A stretch of DNA of 64,000 bases from Lichenihabitans psoromatis (lineage in GTDB: Bacteria; Pseudomonadota; Alphaproteobacteria; Rhizobiales; Beijerinckiaceae). Under the pieces are notes generated by a model. The model saw nothing but the letters and a program-made list of their open reading frames with translations, had not been told where the DNA came from and ran no database searches. Where the stretch lies: NCBI RefSeq assembly GCF_004323635.1, contig NZ_CP036515.1, positions 930,001 to 994,000 on the forward strand, written 5' to 3'. Position numbers and translations under genes: made by a program. Below are positions 36,775 through 46,794 of the stretch, one piece after another; the first letter of the stretch is position 1; every line of letters begins with the position of its first letter.

Positions 36775-37539
36775 ATGAACCGCCGTCGTCGCATTTACGA
36801 GGGCAAGGCGAAAGTCCTCTACGAAGGACCCGAGCCTGGAACCCTCATCCAACATTTTAAAGACGATGCAACAGCGTTCAACGCCAAGAAACATCAGGTC
36901 ATCGACGGCAAGGGCGTGCTGAACAATCGGATTTCCGAGTTCATCTTCCAGCACCTGAACAACATCGGCGTTCCGACCCATTTCATCCGCCGCCTCAACA
37001 TGCGCGAGCAGTTGATCAAGGAAGTGGAGATCATTCCGCTCGAGGTTGTGGTCCGCAACGTTGCGGCAGGCTCGCTTGCGACGCGCCTCGGCATCGAGGA
37101 AGGCACGCAACTGCCGCGTTCGATCATCGAGTTCTATTACAAGAACGACGCGCTTAACGATCCCATGGTTTCCGAGGAGCATATCACGGCCTTTGGTTGG
37201 GCCAGTCCGCAGGAGATCGACGACATCATGGCGTTGGCGATTCGCGTCAACGACTTCCTGTCCGGCCTCTTTCTCGGCGTCGGCATCCGTCTGATCGACT
37301 TCAAGATGGAAACGGGTCGCCTCTGGGAAGGTGACATGATGCGGATCGTGGTCGCGGATGAGATCTCTCCGGACTCATGCCGCCTGTGGGACATCAAGTC
37401 GAACGACAAGATGGACAAAGATCGTTTCCGCCGGGATCTTGGCGGCCTCGTCGAAGCCTATACGGAAGTCGCGCGTCGTCTCGGCATCATGCAGGAGAGC
37501 GAAGCGGCTCGACCCGCCGGTCCCCAACTGGTTCAATAA
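36775..37539 (+). CDS. purC: SAICAR synthetase
   Basis: A 254-residue purine-biosynthesis enzyme that joins CAIR and aspartate using ATP to give SAICAR. The sequence is a standard Pur[18 protein letters not shown] at the N-terminus, [26 protein letters not shown], and [14 protein letters not shown] with the substrate-binding residues. The start is ATG 36775, which gives the usual length; ATG 36745 would add ten residues. purS and purQ, often next to purC in this group, are absent. A strong terminator follows. Confidence 0.95.
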   Translation: MNRRRRIYEGKAKVLYEGPEPGTLIQHFKDDATAFNAKKHQVIDGKGVLNNRISEFIFQHLNNIGVPTHFIRRLNMREQLIKEVEIIPLEVVVRNVAAGSLATRLGIEEGTQLPRSIIEFYYKNDALNDPMVSEEHITAFGWASPQEIDDIMALAIRVNDFLSGLFLGVGIRLIDFKMETGRLWEGDMMRIVVADEISPDSCRLWDIKSNDKMDKDRFRRDLGGLVEAYTEVARRLGIMQESEAARPAGPQLVQ

Positions 37540-37575
37540 ACGTCAGGCTCACGCCCTACCGTCGCACAAAACAAG

Positions 37576-37607
37576 AGCGCCATGGCTTTCGCCACGGCGC
37601 TTTTTTT
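37576..37607 (+). terminator. Rho-independent terminator of purC
   Basis: A ten-pair stem with one mismatch (GCGCCATGGC/GCCACGGCGC, loop TTTC) is followed by seven T residues, 37 bases after the purC stop. Confidence 0.88.
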
Positions 37608-37649
37608 ATGTCGAGCGTCTCAGCACCGAGCGTCGGTGGGCCGAGCGCG

Positions 37650-38429
37650 CTAGTTCTGGCGCGCCACCATCATGTTCTTGATTTCGGAGATCGCCTTGGC
37701 GGGGTTCAACCCTTTCGGGCAAGCCTTGGCGCAGTTCATGATCGTGTGACAGCGGTACAGACGGAACGGATCCTCGAGCGTATCGAGCCGGGAGCCTGTG
37801 GCTTCATCGCGGCTGTCGATCAACCAGCGGTAAGCCTGCAGCAACGCCGCCGGACCGAGATAGCGATCGCCGTTCCACCAATAGCTCGGGCAAGATGTCG
37901 AGCAGCAGGCGCAGAGGATGCACTCGTAGAGGCCGTCGAGCTTATGACGTGCCTGCGGCGACTGGATCCACTCCTTCTCGGGCTCAGGCGAGGTCGTGTG
38001 AAGCCATGGCTCGATGAGGGCATGCTGCGCATAAAAGCGCGTCAGATCAGGGACAAGATCCTTCAGCACTTCCATATGCGGCAACGGATAGAGCTTCACG
38101 GCGCCCTTCACCTCGTCCATGCCCTTGGTGCAAGCGAGCGTGTTGGTGCCATCGATATTCATGGCGCACGAGCCGCAGATGCCCTCGCGACAGGAGCGCC
38201 GGAACGTCAGCGTCGCATCGACCTTCGATTTGATCCAGATCAGCCCGTCGAGCACCATGGGGCCACAGGTTTCAAGGTCGACGAAATAGGTGTCGATGCG
38301 CGGGTTGCTGTCATCATCCGGATCCCAGCGATAGACACGGAATTCCTTCGTCCGCGTCGCCCCGGCGGGTTTCGGCCAAACCTTACCGGCCTGGACCCGG
38401 GAGTTTTTCGGAAGCGCTAGTTCGACCAT
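37650..38429 (-). CDS. sdhB: Succinate dehydrogenase iron-sulfur subunit
   Basis: A 259-residue subunit that carries electrons from the flavin to ubiquinone. The 2Fe-2S ligands lie in CREGICGSC plus a later cysteine (NTLACTKG); the 4Fe-4S and 3Fe-4S clusters are bound by [12 protein letters not shown] and [17 protein letters not shown]. Length is typical. It is the last gene of the sdhCDAB operon, 109 bases after sdhA, and acts in the citric acid cycle and respiratory complex II. Confidence 0.95.
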   Translation of the reverse strand: MVELALPKNSRVQAGKVWPKPAGATRTKEFRVYRWDPDDDSNPRIDTYFVDLETCGPMVLDGLIWIKSKVDATLTFRRSCREGICGSCAMNIDGTNTLACTKGMDEVKGAVKLYPLPHMEVLKDLVPDLTRFYAQHALIEPWLHTTSPEPEKEWIQSPQARHKLDGLYECILCACCSTSCPSYWWNGDRYLGPAALLQAYRWLIDSRDEATGSRLDTLEDPFRLYRCHTIMNCAKACPKGLNPAKAISEIKNMMVARQN

Positions 38430-38538
38430 CGACTTCGACTCTTCGGTAAAGTGGCTCTTTGATGAAAGCCTCGGGCGTGGCCCGATCGTGCAAGTGGCGG
38501 AGGTGGACGGCGCCCCCTCGGTGTGGACCTCGGCGGCG

Positions 38539-40368
38539 CTAGTAGACGCGCGCTTTCGGCTCCACATACTGAACGTCGTTGGTCATCGTGTAGGTGTGGA
38601 CGGGCCGATAATCGATCGTCACCTTTTGGCTGCGCTCGTCGAGCCAAGCCAGCGTATGCTTCATCCAGGTCTTGTCGTCGCGGTTCGGGTGATCCTCGCG
38701 TGCATGTGCACCGCGCGACTCCGTCCGGTTCAATGCGCTGTCCATGGTAACGACGGCTTGGGCGATCAGGTTATCATATTCCAGCGTCTCGATCAGGTCC
38801 GTGTTCCAGATCAGCGAGCGATCGGTCGTCCCGATATTGGCCGAGAGGCTCCACACGTCGTGGATCATCTTCGAGCCTTCCTCGAGGATTTCGCCGGTGC
38901 GGAACACCGCGCAATTATTCTGCATGGTCTTCTGCATGCTGAGCCGCAGATCCGCCGTCGGCTGCGCGCCCTTGGCATAGCGCATGCGATCGAGCCGCGA
39001 GAGTGCCAGATCGGCGCTATCCTTCGGCAGTTCCATTTGCTTCTCGCCGGGTGTCACGAGCTCGGCGGCGCGCTGACCCGCCGCGCGACCGAAGACGACG
39101 AGATCGATCAGCGAATTTGATCCAAGCCGGTTGGCGCCATGAACCGACACGCAGGCCGCCTCGCCGATCGCCATCAGGCCCGGAACGACGGTATCCGGGT
39201 CGCCGCCAACCTTGGTCAGCACCTCGCCGTGATAGTTCGTGGGAATACCACCCATGTTGTAATGAACCGTCGGAAGCACCGGGATCGGTTCTTTGGTGAC
39301 GTCGACGCCGGCGAAGATTTTGGCGCTTTCGGAAATACCCGGCAGCCGCTCGGCCAGGATCTTCGGATCGAGATGGTCGAGATGCAGGAAGATGTGATCC
39401 TTCTCGCGACCGACGCCTCGGCCATCACGGATTTCCATCGTCATGGCGCGCGAAACGACGTCGCGCGAGGCAAGATCCTTCGCGGAGGGCGCATAGCGCT
39501 CCATGAAGCGCTCACCTTCGGAATTCGTGAGATAGCCGCCTTCGCCGCGCGACCCTTCCGTGATGAGGCACCCTGCCCCATAGATGCCGGTCGGGTGGAA
39601 CTGCACGAATTCCATATCCTGCAGCGGCAGGCCAGCCCGCAGCACCATCGCATTTCCGTCACCCGTGCAGGTATGCGCCGAGGTGGCCGAGAAATAGGCG
39701 CGGCCGTAGCCACCCGTCGCCAGCACCACGAGATTGGCGCGGAAGCGATGCATCGTGCCATCGTCGAGTTTCAGTGCCACGACGCCGACGCAGCGACCTT
39801 CATTCATGATGAGGTCGATGGCAAAGTATTCGATAAAGAATTCCGTCTTGGCCCGAAGCGCCTGCCCGTAGAGCGTGTGCAAAATGGCGTGCCCGGTGCG
39901 GTCGGCGGCCGCACAAGTGCGCTGCGCCGTGCCCTTGCCGTAGTCCGTCGTCATGCCGCCGAACGGGCGCTGGTAGATCTTGCCTTCCTGAGTGCGGGAG
40001 AAAGGCACGCCCCAATGTTCAAGCTCGTAAACGGCGGCTGGAGCATTGCGGCAGAGATATTCGATTGCGTCCTGGTCTCCGAGCCAATCCGAGCCCTTCA
40101 CCGTATCGTACATGTGCCAGCGCCAGTCGTCCGGCCCCATATTGCCGAGCGATGCCGAGATGCCGCCTTGCGCCGCGACGGTATGCGACCGGGTCGGGAA
40201 AACCTTGGTGATGCAGGCGGTTCGAAGCCCGGCGCGGGCGCAACCGACGGTGGCGCGGAGCCCAGCCCCACCGGCACCGACAACGATCACATCAAAGGTG
40301 TGGTCGGTTATCGCATAAGCCGGCGCGGTGGACGAGGTGCCCGTGCTCGCAGTTCCATTGGTCGCCAT
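38539..40368 (-). CDS. sdhA: Succinate dehydrogenase flavoprotein subunit
   Basis: A 609-residue catalytic subunit of complex II, oxidising succinate to fumarate. The FAD-binding segment [16 protein letters not shown] is at the N-terminus, the histidine that covalently holds FAD is in [10 protein letters not shown], and the active-site region [13 protein letters not shown] and [13 protein letters not shown] are intact. The alanine-, serine- and threonine-rich first 18 residues are not conserved. It starts at ATG 40368, 85 bases after sdhD. Confidence 0.96.
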   Translation of the reverse strand: MATNGTASTGTSSTAPAYAITDHTFDVIVVGAGGAGLRATVGCARAGLRTACITKVFPTRSHTVAAQGGISASLGNMGPDDWRWHMYDTVKGSDWLGDQDAIEYLCRNAPAAVYELEHWGVPFSRTQEGKIYQRPFGGMTTDYGKGTAQRTCAAADRTGHAILHTLYGQALRAKTEFFIEYFAIDLIMNEGRCVGVVALKLDDGTMHRFRANLVVLATGGYGRAYFSATSAHTCTGDGNAMVLRAGLPLQDMEFVQFHPTGIYGAGCLITEGSRGEGGYLTNSEGERFMERYAPSAKDLASRDVVSRAMTMEIRDGRGVGREKDHIFLHLDHLDPKILAERLPGISESAKIFAGVDVTKEPIPVLPTVHYNMGGIPTNYHGEVLTKVGGDPDTVVPGLMAIGEAACVSVHGANRLGSNSLIDLVVFGRAAGQRAAELVTPGEKQMELPKDSADLALSRLDRMRYAKGAQPTADLRLSMQKTMQNNCAVFRTGEILEEGSKMIHDVWSLSANIGTTDRSLIWNTDLIETLEYDNLIAQAVVTMDSALNRTESRGAHAREDHPNRDDKTWMKHTLAWLDERSQKVTIDYRPVHTYTMTNDVQYVEPKARVY

Positions 40369-40453
40369 GACGTTTCGTCCTCGTGCCTGCATCCACAATG
40401 GCCGCTTGGGCCAGCACAGGTCTGATCGGTTGATTGTTAAAAGTCGCTCGCGT

Positions 40454-40846
40454 TCAGGTGAAGCTCAGGCGCAGCACGGCGTAGACACAGGTCAAGCCGA
40501 CCGCGACCGAGAAGAACATATTGGCCGCAAGCGCCCGATCCTTGCTCTGTTCACCGTGGATATAGTCCTCGATGATCGTCCGCATACCCAACTGCATGTG
40601 GTAGATGCCCGTCCCGATAAAAAGAAGCATCAGGATGGCCGGAAACGGCTGCGACAAGGTTGCATGAACCTCGGCATAGGGCCGGCCGACCAGCGAGAGC
40701 ACGAGAAAAACGAAGCCGATCGTCAGCGGCAGCAGCGCCAGCGAGGTCAGCCGCATATGCCAAAGCCAGCCGGTGCCGGAGCGCGCCGCTCCGAGATGCC
40801 GAACCCGGCTCAGGTCGGATCTCATCGTATCTGTGTCGTTGCGCAT
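40454..40846 (-). CDS. sdhD: Succinate dehydrogenase membrane anchor subunit
   Basis: A 130-residue membrane anchor with three hydrophobic helices. The N-terminal [19 protein letters not shown] and [20 protein letters not shown] segments, the latter with the haem-ligand histidine and quinone-site residues, identify SdhD. ATG 40846 has GAGGA eight bases upstream and lies eleven bases after sdhC. Together with SdhC it binds haem b and ubiquinone. Confidence 0.93.
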   Translation of the reverse strand: MRNDTDTMRSDLSRVRHLGAARSGTGWLWHMRLTSLALLPLTIGFVFLVLSLVGRPYAEVHATLSQPFPAILMLLFIGTGIYHMQLGMRTIIEDYIHGEQSKDRALAANMFFSVAVGLTCVYAVLRLSFT

Positions 40847-40857
40847 GGTTAGTCCTC

Positions 40858-41271
40858 TCAGCGCAGGAAGTAGGAGACGGCCCAGACCACGATCGTCAGC
40901 ACGATACCCCCGATGAGCGTGGCTTGAGCAAGCCACTCGCGTTCCGGATGATCCATGCCGTAGCCGGCGTCCCAAACGAAATGGCGCACACCGCCGAGGA
41001 GGTGATGAAACAAGGCCCAGGTGAATCCAAACAGGATCAATTGCCCGACAATGGAATCCAGGAACCACGCAGCCGTCGCGAACGACCGAGCGTCCGACGC
41101 CGCGGCGATGAGAAACCAGGCCAGCAGAAGCGTTCCGGCGTAAAGCGCAATGCCGGTGATGCGATGCATGATCGACATCATCATGGTCAGCATCGGCGTA
41201 TAGATTTGCAGATGAGGAGAAAGAGGCCGCCTGGCCCGCAGAGCTTCGGCTTGGGACGTCGTTTCGGCCAT
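40858..41271 (-). CDS. sdhC: Succinate dehydrogenase cytochrome b556 subunit
   Basis: A 137-residue membrane subunit, first gene of sdhCDAB. It has the family start RPLSPHLQIYTPMLTMMMSIMHRITG, three helices, and the haem-ligand segment FHHLLGGVRHFVWDAG. The start is ATG 41271 (MAETTS), without a strong ribosome site. About 300 bases separate it from the divergent rpmF and should contain the operon promoter. Confidence 0.93.
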   Translation of the reverse strand: MAETTSQAEALRARRPLSPHLQIYTPMLTMMMSIMHRITGIALYAGTLLLAWFLIAAASDARSFATAAWFLDSIVGQLILFGFTWALFHHLLGGVRHFVWDAGYGMDHPEREWLAQATLIGGIVLTIVVWAVSYFLR

Positions 41272-41569
41272 CAGGTTCCATTTCCGTCTCGTGCCGCGGC
41301 ATCCCTTGCTGGTGTGGGACGACGCTCGATCCGCACGGGTCGCGCTACGCTGTCGAATGCACGACCTATAACGATCCTGCTTTGCTGGTGGTAGTATAGA
41401 ACAACACGAAACTAGGACAACAGGCGCGCTGGCGACGCAGGGTTGCGCTTGCCGCAGCAAGACACGAGAGGGGCCTAGCCACACGTGCCATTGTGGTGTA
41501 TCGAGCAACCAGATTTTCTTGGCTGCCGATGCGTGGGCACGGCGGCCTATTCATACGTGGAGAGTACCA

Positions 41570-41764
41570 ATGGCCGTTCCGAAGCGCAAAACATCGCCCA
41601 TGAAGCGCGGCTTTCGCCGTTCGGCGGATGCGCTCGCTGCTCCGACCTACATCGCCGACAAGGATTCGGGCGAATTGCGTCGTCCCCATCATGTCGACCT
41701 GAAGAGCGGCATGTATCGCGGCCGTCAGGTGCTCACCCCCAAGAAGACCGCCGACGCCGAGTAA
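41570..41764 (+). CDS. rpmF: 50S ribosomal protein L32
   Basis: A 64-residue ribosomal protein with the classical [15 protein letters not shown]-terminus. The zinc-binding cysteines found in some L32 versions are absent, as is usual in alphaproteobacteria. GGAGAG precedes the ATG by about eight bases. It is monocistronic here and convergent with the EamA gene. Confidence 0.96.
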   Translation: MAVPKRKTSPMKRGFRRSADALAAPTYIADKDSGELRRPHHVDLKSGMYRGRQVLTPKKTADAE

Positions 41765-41776
41765 GACCGGCGCCGA

Positions 41777-42700
41777 TCAGCGTGCCGATGAGAGTGGTGT
41801 GACGCGGGCACTTGGCCCGCGCCATGCGGCGAGGAGCGCTCCTGCAACGATAAGCGCGCAGGCGATCCACAGCGCCAATGTCGGACGAGCGAAGCCCGCG
41901 CCGACCAGCAGCAGCGTGGATAAAACGGGTGCCGCATAGGACGCCACGCCGAGCAGGCGAATGTCGCCGTGCTTGACCCCATAGTCCCAGACATAAAACG
42001 CAAGCCCGACCGGCCCAAGTCCAAGCCCGACGAGTGCAAACGCCTGCGCGCTTGTCTCGGGCCACACGGTCGTCTCGACGGTGACATGACACAGCAGCGC
42101 CAGCGCGGCCGTTGCGATGCAGAAGCCGGCAACCGCCTCGGTCGGGACGGCTTTGAGGCGACGCGACGCAACCGAATAAACAGACCACACCAGGGCGCAA
42201 AGCAGCGCGAGGCCGTAGCCGAGCATAAAATGAGAGTCGGGTCGAAAGCCGCCCTCCTGCCCGAGGATCAGCAGCGCGACGCCACCAAAACCGAGAAGCG
42301 CACCCAGCCAATGCTGGGGTCGCAACCGCTCACCTGGCAGGGTCGCTGACAGCAGGACGATGAGCAGCGGCCAGAGATAGGCGATCAGCCCCGCCTGCGC
42401 GGGTGGCGCCTGCTGCAGCGCCGCGAAATAAAGCGCGTGATAGCCGAACAACCCGCCGACCCCGACGGCCCAGACCCGCAGCGGCTGGCGAAGCGCGCGC
42501 AAGCGGCCCCGTGCGGCCGCGAGGACCAGACCGGCAGCGCCGCCTACCGCAAACGTCATAGCGGCGAGTTCGAAGGGCGGGATGCGGCCCGATGCGGACG
42601 TGAGCAACGCGAGGCTTGACCACAGGAGGATCGCGACCGAGCCCACAAGGGTCGCGCGCGCGATCGGGGCCATGCCGTCGCGGTGAGGAGGCGTCAACAC
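41777..42700 (-). CDS. EamA/DMT-family exporter, YddG-like
   Basis: A 307-residue transporter with ten predicted membrane helices arranged as two EamA repeats. The sequence (VGSVAILLWSSLALLT at the start, YLWPLLIVLLSA in the middle, and YDWGVKHG-like WDYGVKHGD in the second repeat) resembles YddG, an exporter of aromatic and other amino acids. GTG 42700 has GGGAG four bases upstream and is better supported than ATG 42673. It lies 72 bases after efeB on the same strand and may be read through from the iron operon, though no functional link is evident. Confidence 0.82.
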   Translation of the reverse strand: MLTPPHRDGMAPIARATLVGSVAILLWSSLALLTSASGRIPPFELAAMTFAVGGAAGLVLAAARGRLRALRQPLRVWAVGVGGLFGYHALYFAALQQAPPAQAGLIAYLWPLLIVLLSATLPGERLRPQHWLGALLGFGGVALLILGQEGGFRPDSHFMLGYGLALLCALVWSVYSVASRRLKAVPTEAVAGFCIATAALALLCHVTVETTVWPETSAQAFALVGLGLGPVGLAFYVWDYGVKHGDIRLLGVASYAAPVLSTLLLVGAGFARPTLALWIACALIVAGALLAAWRGPSARVTPLSSAR

Positions 42701-42772
42701 AGATCTCCCGAGGCAGGACGATCCGAGGGTCTTACGACGAGATCGTCATGCGGCGCCAGAGCGCCGCATCGG

Positions 42773-44101
42773 TCAGGCGGAGCCTTCCACGAGGCGCTGG
42801 CCGAGGTAGCTATCCTCATGTTCGACGCCCGGCATCACGAAGAAATAACCGCCGCCGACCGGCTTGATATATTCCTCCAGCGGCTCGCCATCGAGCCGAC
42901 GCTGCACCGTGATGAAGCCGGCCTCGAGATCGGCCTGAAAGCTCACGAACAAGAGGCCCATGTCGAGTTGGCCGGCGTTGGTCATGCCACGCGAGTAGTT
43001 GAACGGCCGACGGAGAATCAGGTTCTTGTCCGTTTCCGGCGTCCGCGGATTTGCAAGCCGGATATGCGCGTCGACCGGGATGCGGAGGCCCTGCGGGTCC
43101 GACGCATAATCCGGCGTGTCGCGCTCGTTCACCATGCCAAGCGGCGCCCCGGTTGCTTTCTCCCGGCCGATGATCGTCTGCTGTTCGCCCAGCGGCGTCC
43201 GGTCCCACCGCTCAACCAGGGTGCGGATCAAGCGGACCACCTGATATGTGCCGTTCTTCGCCCAGGCCGGTTCCGCATGCTGCTCGCCCGTCCAGACGAT
43301 GCGGTCCATCAAGGTCTCGTCATGTGCATCGAGGTTGGCGGTGCCATCCTTGAAGCCGAGCATGTTGCGAACCGTGTCTTTGCCGAGAGTCTTGATCGTA
43401 TGAGGGGGCAAGAACCCTTCCATCTTCCAGCGCAGCGCCAAAAGATCGGGGAAGGATTTCAGGATGTCGCGCAGGGCATGAATGTTCGTTTCGGCTGTGT
43501 TCGAGCAGATTTGCAGCAAGAGGTCGCCGTGGCATTGCTCGGCCACCAGCGCGTCGTTGGGGAACCGCGTCATCGTCACGAGGTGCTTGGGTTTCTCGGC
43601 CGCGAGCCCGAACCGCTCGTCGAACAACGAGGCACCGACCGCCACCGTGATGGTGATGTTGTCCGGGTAGACATCCGGGCCCATTAGCCCCGAATCGGGC
43701 GGCGGAAGGCCGATCGCGGCGGTCGCGGCCGGGCCGCCGCGCATCAGGAAGGCGATACGCTTCGTCAAATGTTTGAATAGCCGCTGCAGGTCCGGCCTCG
43801 CCGTCCCGAGCACGTCGAAGGCGACGATCAGTGCGGCGGCCGGCTGTGCCGTGACGACACCGGACTGCCGCGGACCGTAGAAAGGCTGGCGGTCACGCGT
43901 CCCGTCATTGTCGACGACCGGCGCGGTCTCGACGGGGGTCGGCGCGGCCTTTGCGGCTCCGATCCCCAAGGCCGTTCCGGCCGCACCAAGGCCGAGCAGA
44001 ATCCGGCGCCGGCCCAGAGAGGGGCCGCCCGCCGTCGCGTCATGTCCGGTTACGGATGCGAAGCCGAAGGGGCAAGTTCCTGCAGGCCGGTCCACCATCA
44101 T
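42773..44101 (-). CDS. efeB: Deferrochelatase/peroxidase EfeB (DyP type)
   Basis: A 442-residue haem protein of the dye-decolourising peroxidase family. A twin-arginine signal (GRRRILLGLGAAG) near residue 30 gives Tat export of the folded protein. The distal motif GFKDGTAN holds the catalytic aspartate, and AHIRLANPR provides the proximal haem histidine. In the EfeUOB system it is thought to oxidise ferrous to ferric iron for uptake and can release iron from haem. It begins seven bases after efeO. Confidence 0.93.
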   Translation of the reverse strand: MMVDRPAGTCPFGFASVTGHDATAGGPSLGRRRILLGLGAAGTALGIGAAKAAPTPVETAPVVDNDGTRDRQPFYGPRQSGVVTAQPAAALIVAFDVLGTARPDLQRLFKHLTKRIAFLMRGGPAATAAIGLPPPDSGLMGPDVYPDNITITVAVGASLFDERFGLAAEKPKHLVTMTRFPNDALVAEQCHGDLLLQICSNTAETNIHALRDILKSFPDLLALRWKMEGFLPPHTIKTLGKDTVRNMLGFKDGTANLDAHDETLMDRIVWTGEQHAEPAWAKNGTYQVVRLIRTLVERWDRTPLGEQQTIIGREKATGAPLGMVNERDTPDYASDPQGLRIPVDAHIRLANPRTPETDKNLILRRPFNYSRGMTNAGQLDMGLLFVSFQADLEAGFITVQRRLDGEPLEEYIKPVGGGYFFVMPGVEHEDSYLGQRLVEGSA

Positions 44102-44108
44102 CGTCGCC

Positions 44109-45266
44109 TTAGTTGATGCCGAGCGTACCGCGCAGGGTCGACAGATCCTCGGCCAGGGTCGTGACCGGGCCTTTGAGCCCGTTGCGATCCTGCTCGGTCA
44201 GCTTCTCGTAGCTTTCGAAGCCGGTGGTGCCGACCTTATACTTGGCCAGCACCGCATCGACCTTGGCGAAATTCTCGCGCACACGCGCATCGAGTGCCGG
44301 ATCTTGCTTTTCGACGAGCGGACGCAGCAGATCGACGATCTTCTGCGCGCCATCGATGTTGGCGGAAAAGTCCCACAGATCGGTGCGGCTGTAGCGATCT
44401 TCTTCGCCGCTGATCTTGGTGGCGGCCACTTCCTCGACGAGGCCGGCGGCGCCGCCCACCATCGCCTTCGGCGTGATCACGAGCCCATCGACCCGCTTCT
44501 GCAGATCGAGCACGTCGCTCATCAGCTTGTCGGCGAGCACGTCGAGCCCCTTGGTGGTGCCATCCGCAAAGATAGCCTTTTCGATCCGGTGGAAGCCGGT
44601 AAAGGCCGGGTCCGCCGCCTTTTTCTCGAAATCATCTTCACGCACGTCGATCGCCGTATCAAGGTCGCTGAACAGTTCTGCGACCGGCTCGATCCGCTCG
44701 TAATGCAGACGCGCGGGCGCATAAGCCGCCTTCGCTTCTTCGAGATTGCCGGCCTTGATGGCCGCCACAAAAATCCGGGTCTTGTCGACCAAGGCCGTGA
44801 CTTCACTGGTCACGTAGACCTTATATTGAGCAATCGGGCCAACGAGGTCCATGGGCGAGGGCGGAGCGATCGGCGCATCGCTCACTGCCACCTTCAGGAT
44901 CCCCTTGGGGTTGCTGAGCAGCCCGCAGGTCATCTGATAGTCGCCCGGATCGAGCGTCGTGGTCAGCGTCTGCACAAAGCCGGGAGCGATGTTCTCGCGT
45001 TCTTCGACAACCATGACGCCCTTGAGGATTTCCCACTCGAGGCGGCGCTGACTGTCATTCTTGATCTTGAACACGGTCTTGCCCGGCGCGACCGACACGG
45101 ATGCGGGCGAGCAACCGGTGTTCGAGACCGTGATGGTGATCGGGTCCATCGTTCCGGCTTCGATCGCGGCGGCCTGCACGGCCCCGCCGATCAGAGCCAC
45201 CACTGCGGCGGAACCGAGCAGAAGCGCGGTGATCCGGGGATGCGCGATCGAGACGAGACGGGTCAT
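44109..45266 (-). CDS. efeO: Iron uptake protein EfeO
   Basis: A 385-residue periplasmic protein with a signal peptide, an N-terminal cupredoxin-like domain (about residues 40-130, including NTGCSPASVSV and YQMTCGLLSNPKG) and a C-terminal M75 helical domain with the metal motif FHRIEK (HxxE). It is believed to bind iron and pass it between EfeB and EfeU. ATG 45266 is chosen, with GAGG nine bases upstream; TTG 45281 is less likely. The gene is 30 bases after efeU. Confidence 0.93.
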   Translation of the reverse strand: MTRLVSIAHPRITALLLGSAAVVALIGGAVQAAAIEAGTMDPITITVSNTGCSPASVSVAPGKTVFKIKNDSQRRLEWEILKGVMVVEERENIAPGFVQTLTTTLDPGDYQMTCGLLSNPKGILKVAVSDAPIAPPSPMDLVGPIAQYKVYVTSEVTALVDKTRIFVAAIKAGNLEEAKAAYAPARLHYERIEPVAELFSDLDTAIDVREDDFEKKAADPAFTGFHRIEKAIFADGTTKGLDVLADKLMSDVLDLQKRVDGLVITPKAMVGGAAGLVEEVAATKISGEEDRYSRTDLWDFSANIDGAQKIVDLLRPLVEKQDPALDARVRENFAKVDAVLAKYKVGTTGFESYEKLTEQDRNGLKGPVTTLAEDLSTLRGTLGIN

Positions 45267-45296
45267 GTGGATAAACCTCAAGCGGGTCGAGAGAAA

Positions 45297-46136
45297 TCAG
45301 GAGGCCCGGATCGCGCCGGCACCGGCCGGCTTGCGAACGGGGGTCGCGAAGAAGAAGAACAAGGCGGGGATCAGGAAAGCGAGATAGAGCGCGAGCGCCC
45401 CAACCGTCGGGGCCTCCTGATAGCCGAGGAAGCCGCCGAGGATCGTGCCGAGCACCGAGTCGGCCGGCAATATGCCGCTGAGGTCGAAGGCTTGCTGCTG
45501 CAAACCATTCCAGAGACCGGCTTCGTGGAAGGATTGCAGACCATTGGCCAGAAGCCCGGCCGCCACGAAGATGATGAACACACCCGTCCAGCGGAAGAAC
45601 CGCCGCAGATCCAGCTTCACGCCGCCGATATAGATCGCGCAGCCGATCGCGGTTGCGGTCGCAAGGCCGAGCACGGCGCCGACCGGCACCCCCAAGCCGA
45701 CGCTCTGCTGAAACGTCGCGAGCAGAAAGAAGACCGACTCCAGGCCCTCACGGCCGACGGCGAAGAAGGCCATCCCGACGAGTGCATAACCCTGCCGGTC
45801 ACCCGGCTTCAAAGCGGCGTCGATCGAATCGTGTAATTCGGCCTTGATCGAACGGGCCGCCTTTTTCATCCAGAACACCATCGAGGTCAGGATGCAGGTC
45901 GCCACGACCGCAACGGCACCTTCGAACATCTCCTGCTGCTTTTGCGGAAACTCGGCACTGGTGGCGTTCAAGATGAGGCCGAGCGCAAGACAGAGAACCA
46001 CCGCAAGCGCGACGCCTGCCCAGACCGCAGGCATGAAGCGCCCACGGCCCGTTTGGCGCAGATAGCTGGCCACGATCCCGACGATCAGCGCGGCTTCGAC
46101 ACCCTCACGGAGCATGATCAGATAGGCAACAAGCAC
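45297..46136 (-). CDS. efeU: Ferrous iron permease EfeU (FTR1 family)
   Basis: A 279-residue membrane permease with seven helices. The two iron-binding REGxE motifs are present: MLREGVEAALIVG at the N-terminus and VGREGLESVFF near residue 150. The start is GTG 46136 with AAGG upstream, which matches the E. coli EfeU N-terminus; an upstream ATG at 46196 would add 20 hydrophilic residues. It opens the efeUOB operon. A possible Irr box lies about 130 bases upstream. Confidence 0.92.
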   Translation of the reverse strand: MLVAYLIMLREGVEAALIVGIVASYLRQTGRGRFMPAVWAGVALAVVLCLALGLILNATSAEFPQKQQEMFEGAVAVVATCILTSMVFWMKKAARSIKAELHDSIDAALKPGDRQGYALVGMAFFAVGREGLESVFFLLATFQQSVGLGVPVGAVLGLATATAIGCAIYIGGVKLDLRRFFRWTGVFIIFVAAGLLANGLQSFHEAGLWNGLQQQAFDLSGILPADSVLGTILGGFLGYQEAPTVGALALYLAFLIPALFFFFATPVRKPAGAGAIRAS

Positions 46137-46264
46137 GGCCCAGCCTTCATTGTCGACGATACACGTCACGGGCGAACCTCGCCCGTCTTTGATCATCGTG
46201 GCTTAGAGCACGAGAAAATCCGATACAAGATAATCTTGCCGACTGCTTATAAAAAACGACCGAT

Positions 46265-46281
46265 ATTAGAATGCTTTAAAA
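46265..46281. promoter_or_regulatory. Candidate Irr (iron-control element) box upstream of efeU
   Basis: ATTAGAATGCTTTAAAA matches 11 of the 14 defined positions of the rhizobial iron-control element (TTTAGAA-N3-TTCTAAA). It lies in an AT-rich stretch about 130 bases before the efeU start, where an iron regulator would act. The match is imperfect and the region is AT-rich, so chance cannot be excluded. Confidence 0.35.
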
Positions 46282-46369
46282 GAACTCTATTGTAGATCGG
46301 AACTATTCTTAACTGCAGTTTTGAAACGTTCTCAAATTGTTACTTCCACGACACGCCGCAGGGCCGGTT

Positions 46370-46759
46370 TCAGCGTCGGTCGGCTGCATCACGCGCACGG
46401 CGATGATCCCGCGTCGTCGCGGTGCCCGCGTGGAAGTCGGCAGGTTTGGTCTTGATCCAGACGAGGAACTCGGCCAGGGCGGTGTCTCGCTTCAGAACAT
46501 CGATATCTGAGAAACGACGCGCGAGATCAGCCTCCGTATAGCGGGCGTGGATCGCGCTATGACAGATCTGGTGCAAAAGAACGGTGCTGCCCTTAGCGCC
46601 GCCTTTCAGTTTGGGAACGAGATGATGCTTGCTGGACCGCGCCCCCGGCGGGATCGGTCGGTCGCATAAGGGGCAAATCGGATCGAGCGGTCCATCGGAC
46701 GCGGGCTCTTGCTCGACACCACGGTCGTGCAGATCGAAGCGAAGGCGTTTGGATGCCAT
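46370..46759 (-). CDS. HNH endonuclease-family protein
   Basis: A 129-residue protein with a compact HNH nuclease domain: CPLCDRPI (Cys29, Cys32) forms a zinc knuckle with HQICHSAIHA (Cys66, His67), and SKHHLVPKLKGG holds the catalytic histidines 45-46. No partner domain is visible, and the last 15 residues are rich in Arg and Asp. Such small HNH proteins are common and of unknown target. It lies 35 bases from the cytochrome c gene on the same strand but unrelated in function. Confidence 0.82.
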   Translation of the reverse strand: MASKRLRFDLHDRGVEQEPASDGPLDPICPLCDRPIPPGARSSKHHLVPKLKGGAKGSTVLLHQICHSAIHARYTEADLARRFSDIDVLKRDTALAEFLVWIKTKPADFHAGTATTRDHRRARDAADRR

Positions 46760-46794
46760 CGACGTGCCGCTCGGCAGCCGTCGCGGGCGTCAGC

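Noticed and set aside
36255-36794. A 179-codon minus-strand frame in the tesB-purC spacer
   Set aside because: No ribosome site, no domain, and its 5' end overlaps the start of purC; the spacer is treated as noncoding.
43908-45836. A 642-codon open frame on the plus strand opposite efeB, efeO and efeU
   Set aside because: It is exactly antisense to three well-supported genes; long antisense frames are expected in GC-rich genes. The translated product is rich in Arg, His and Asp without domain likeness, and no ribosome site was seen.
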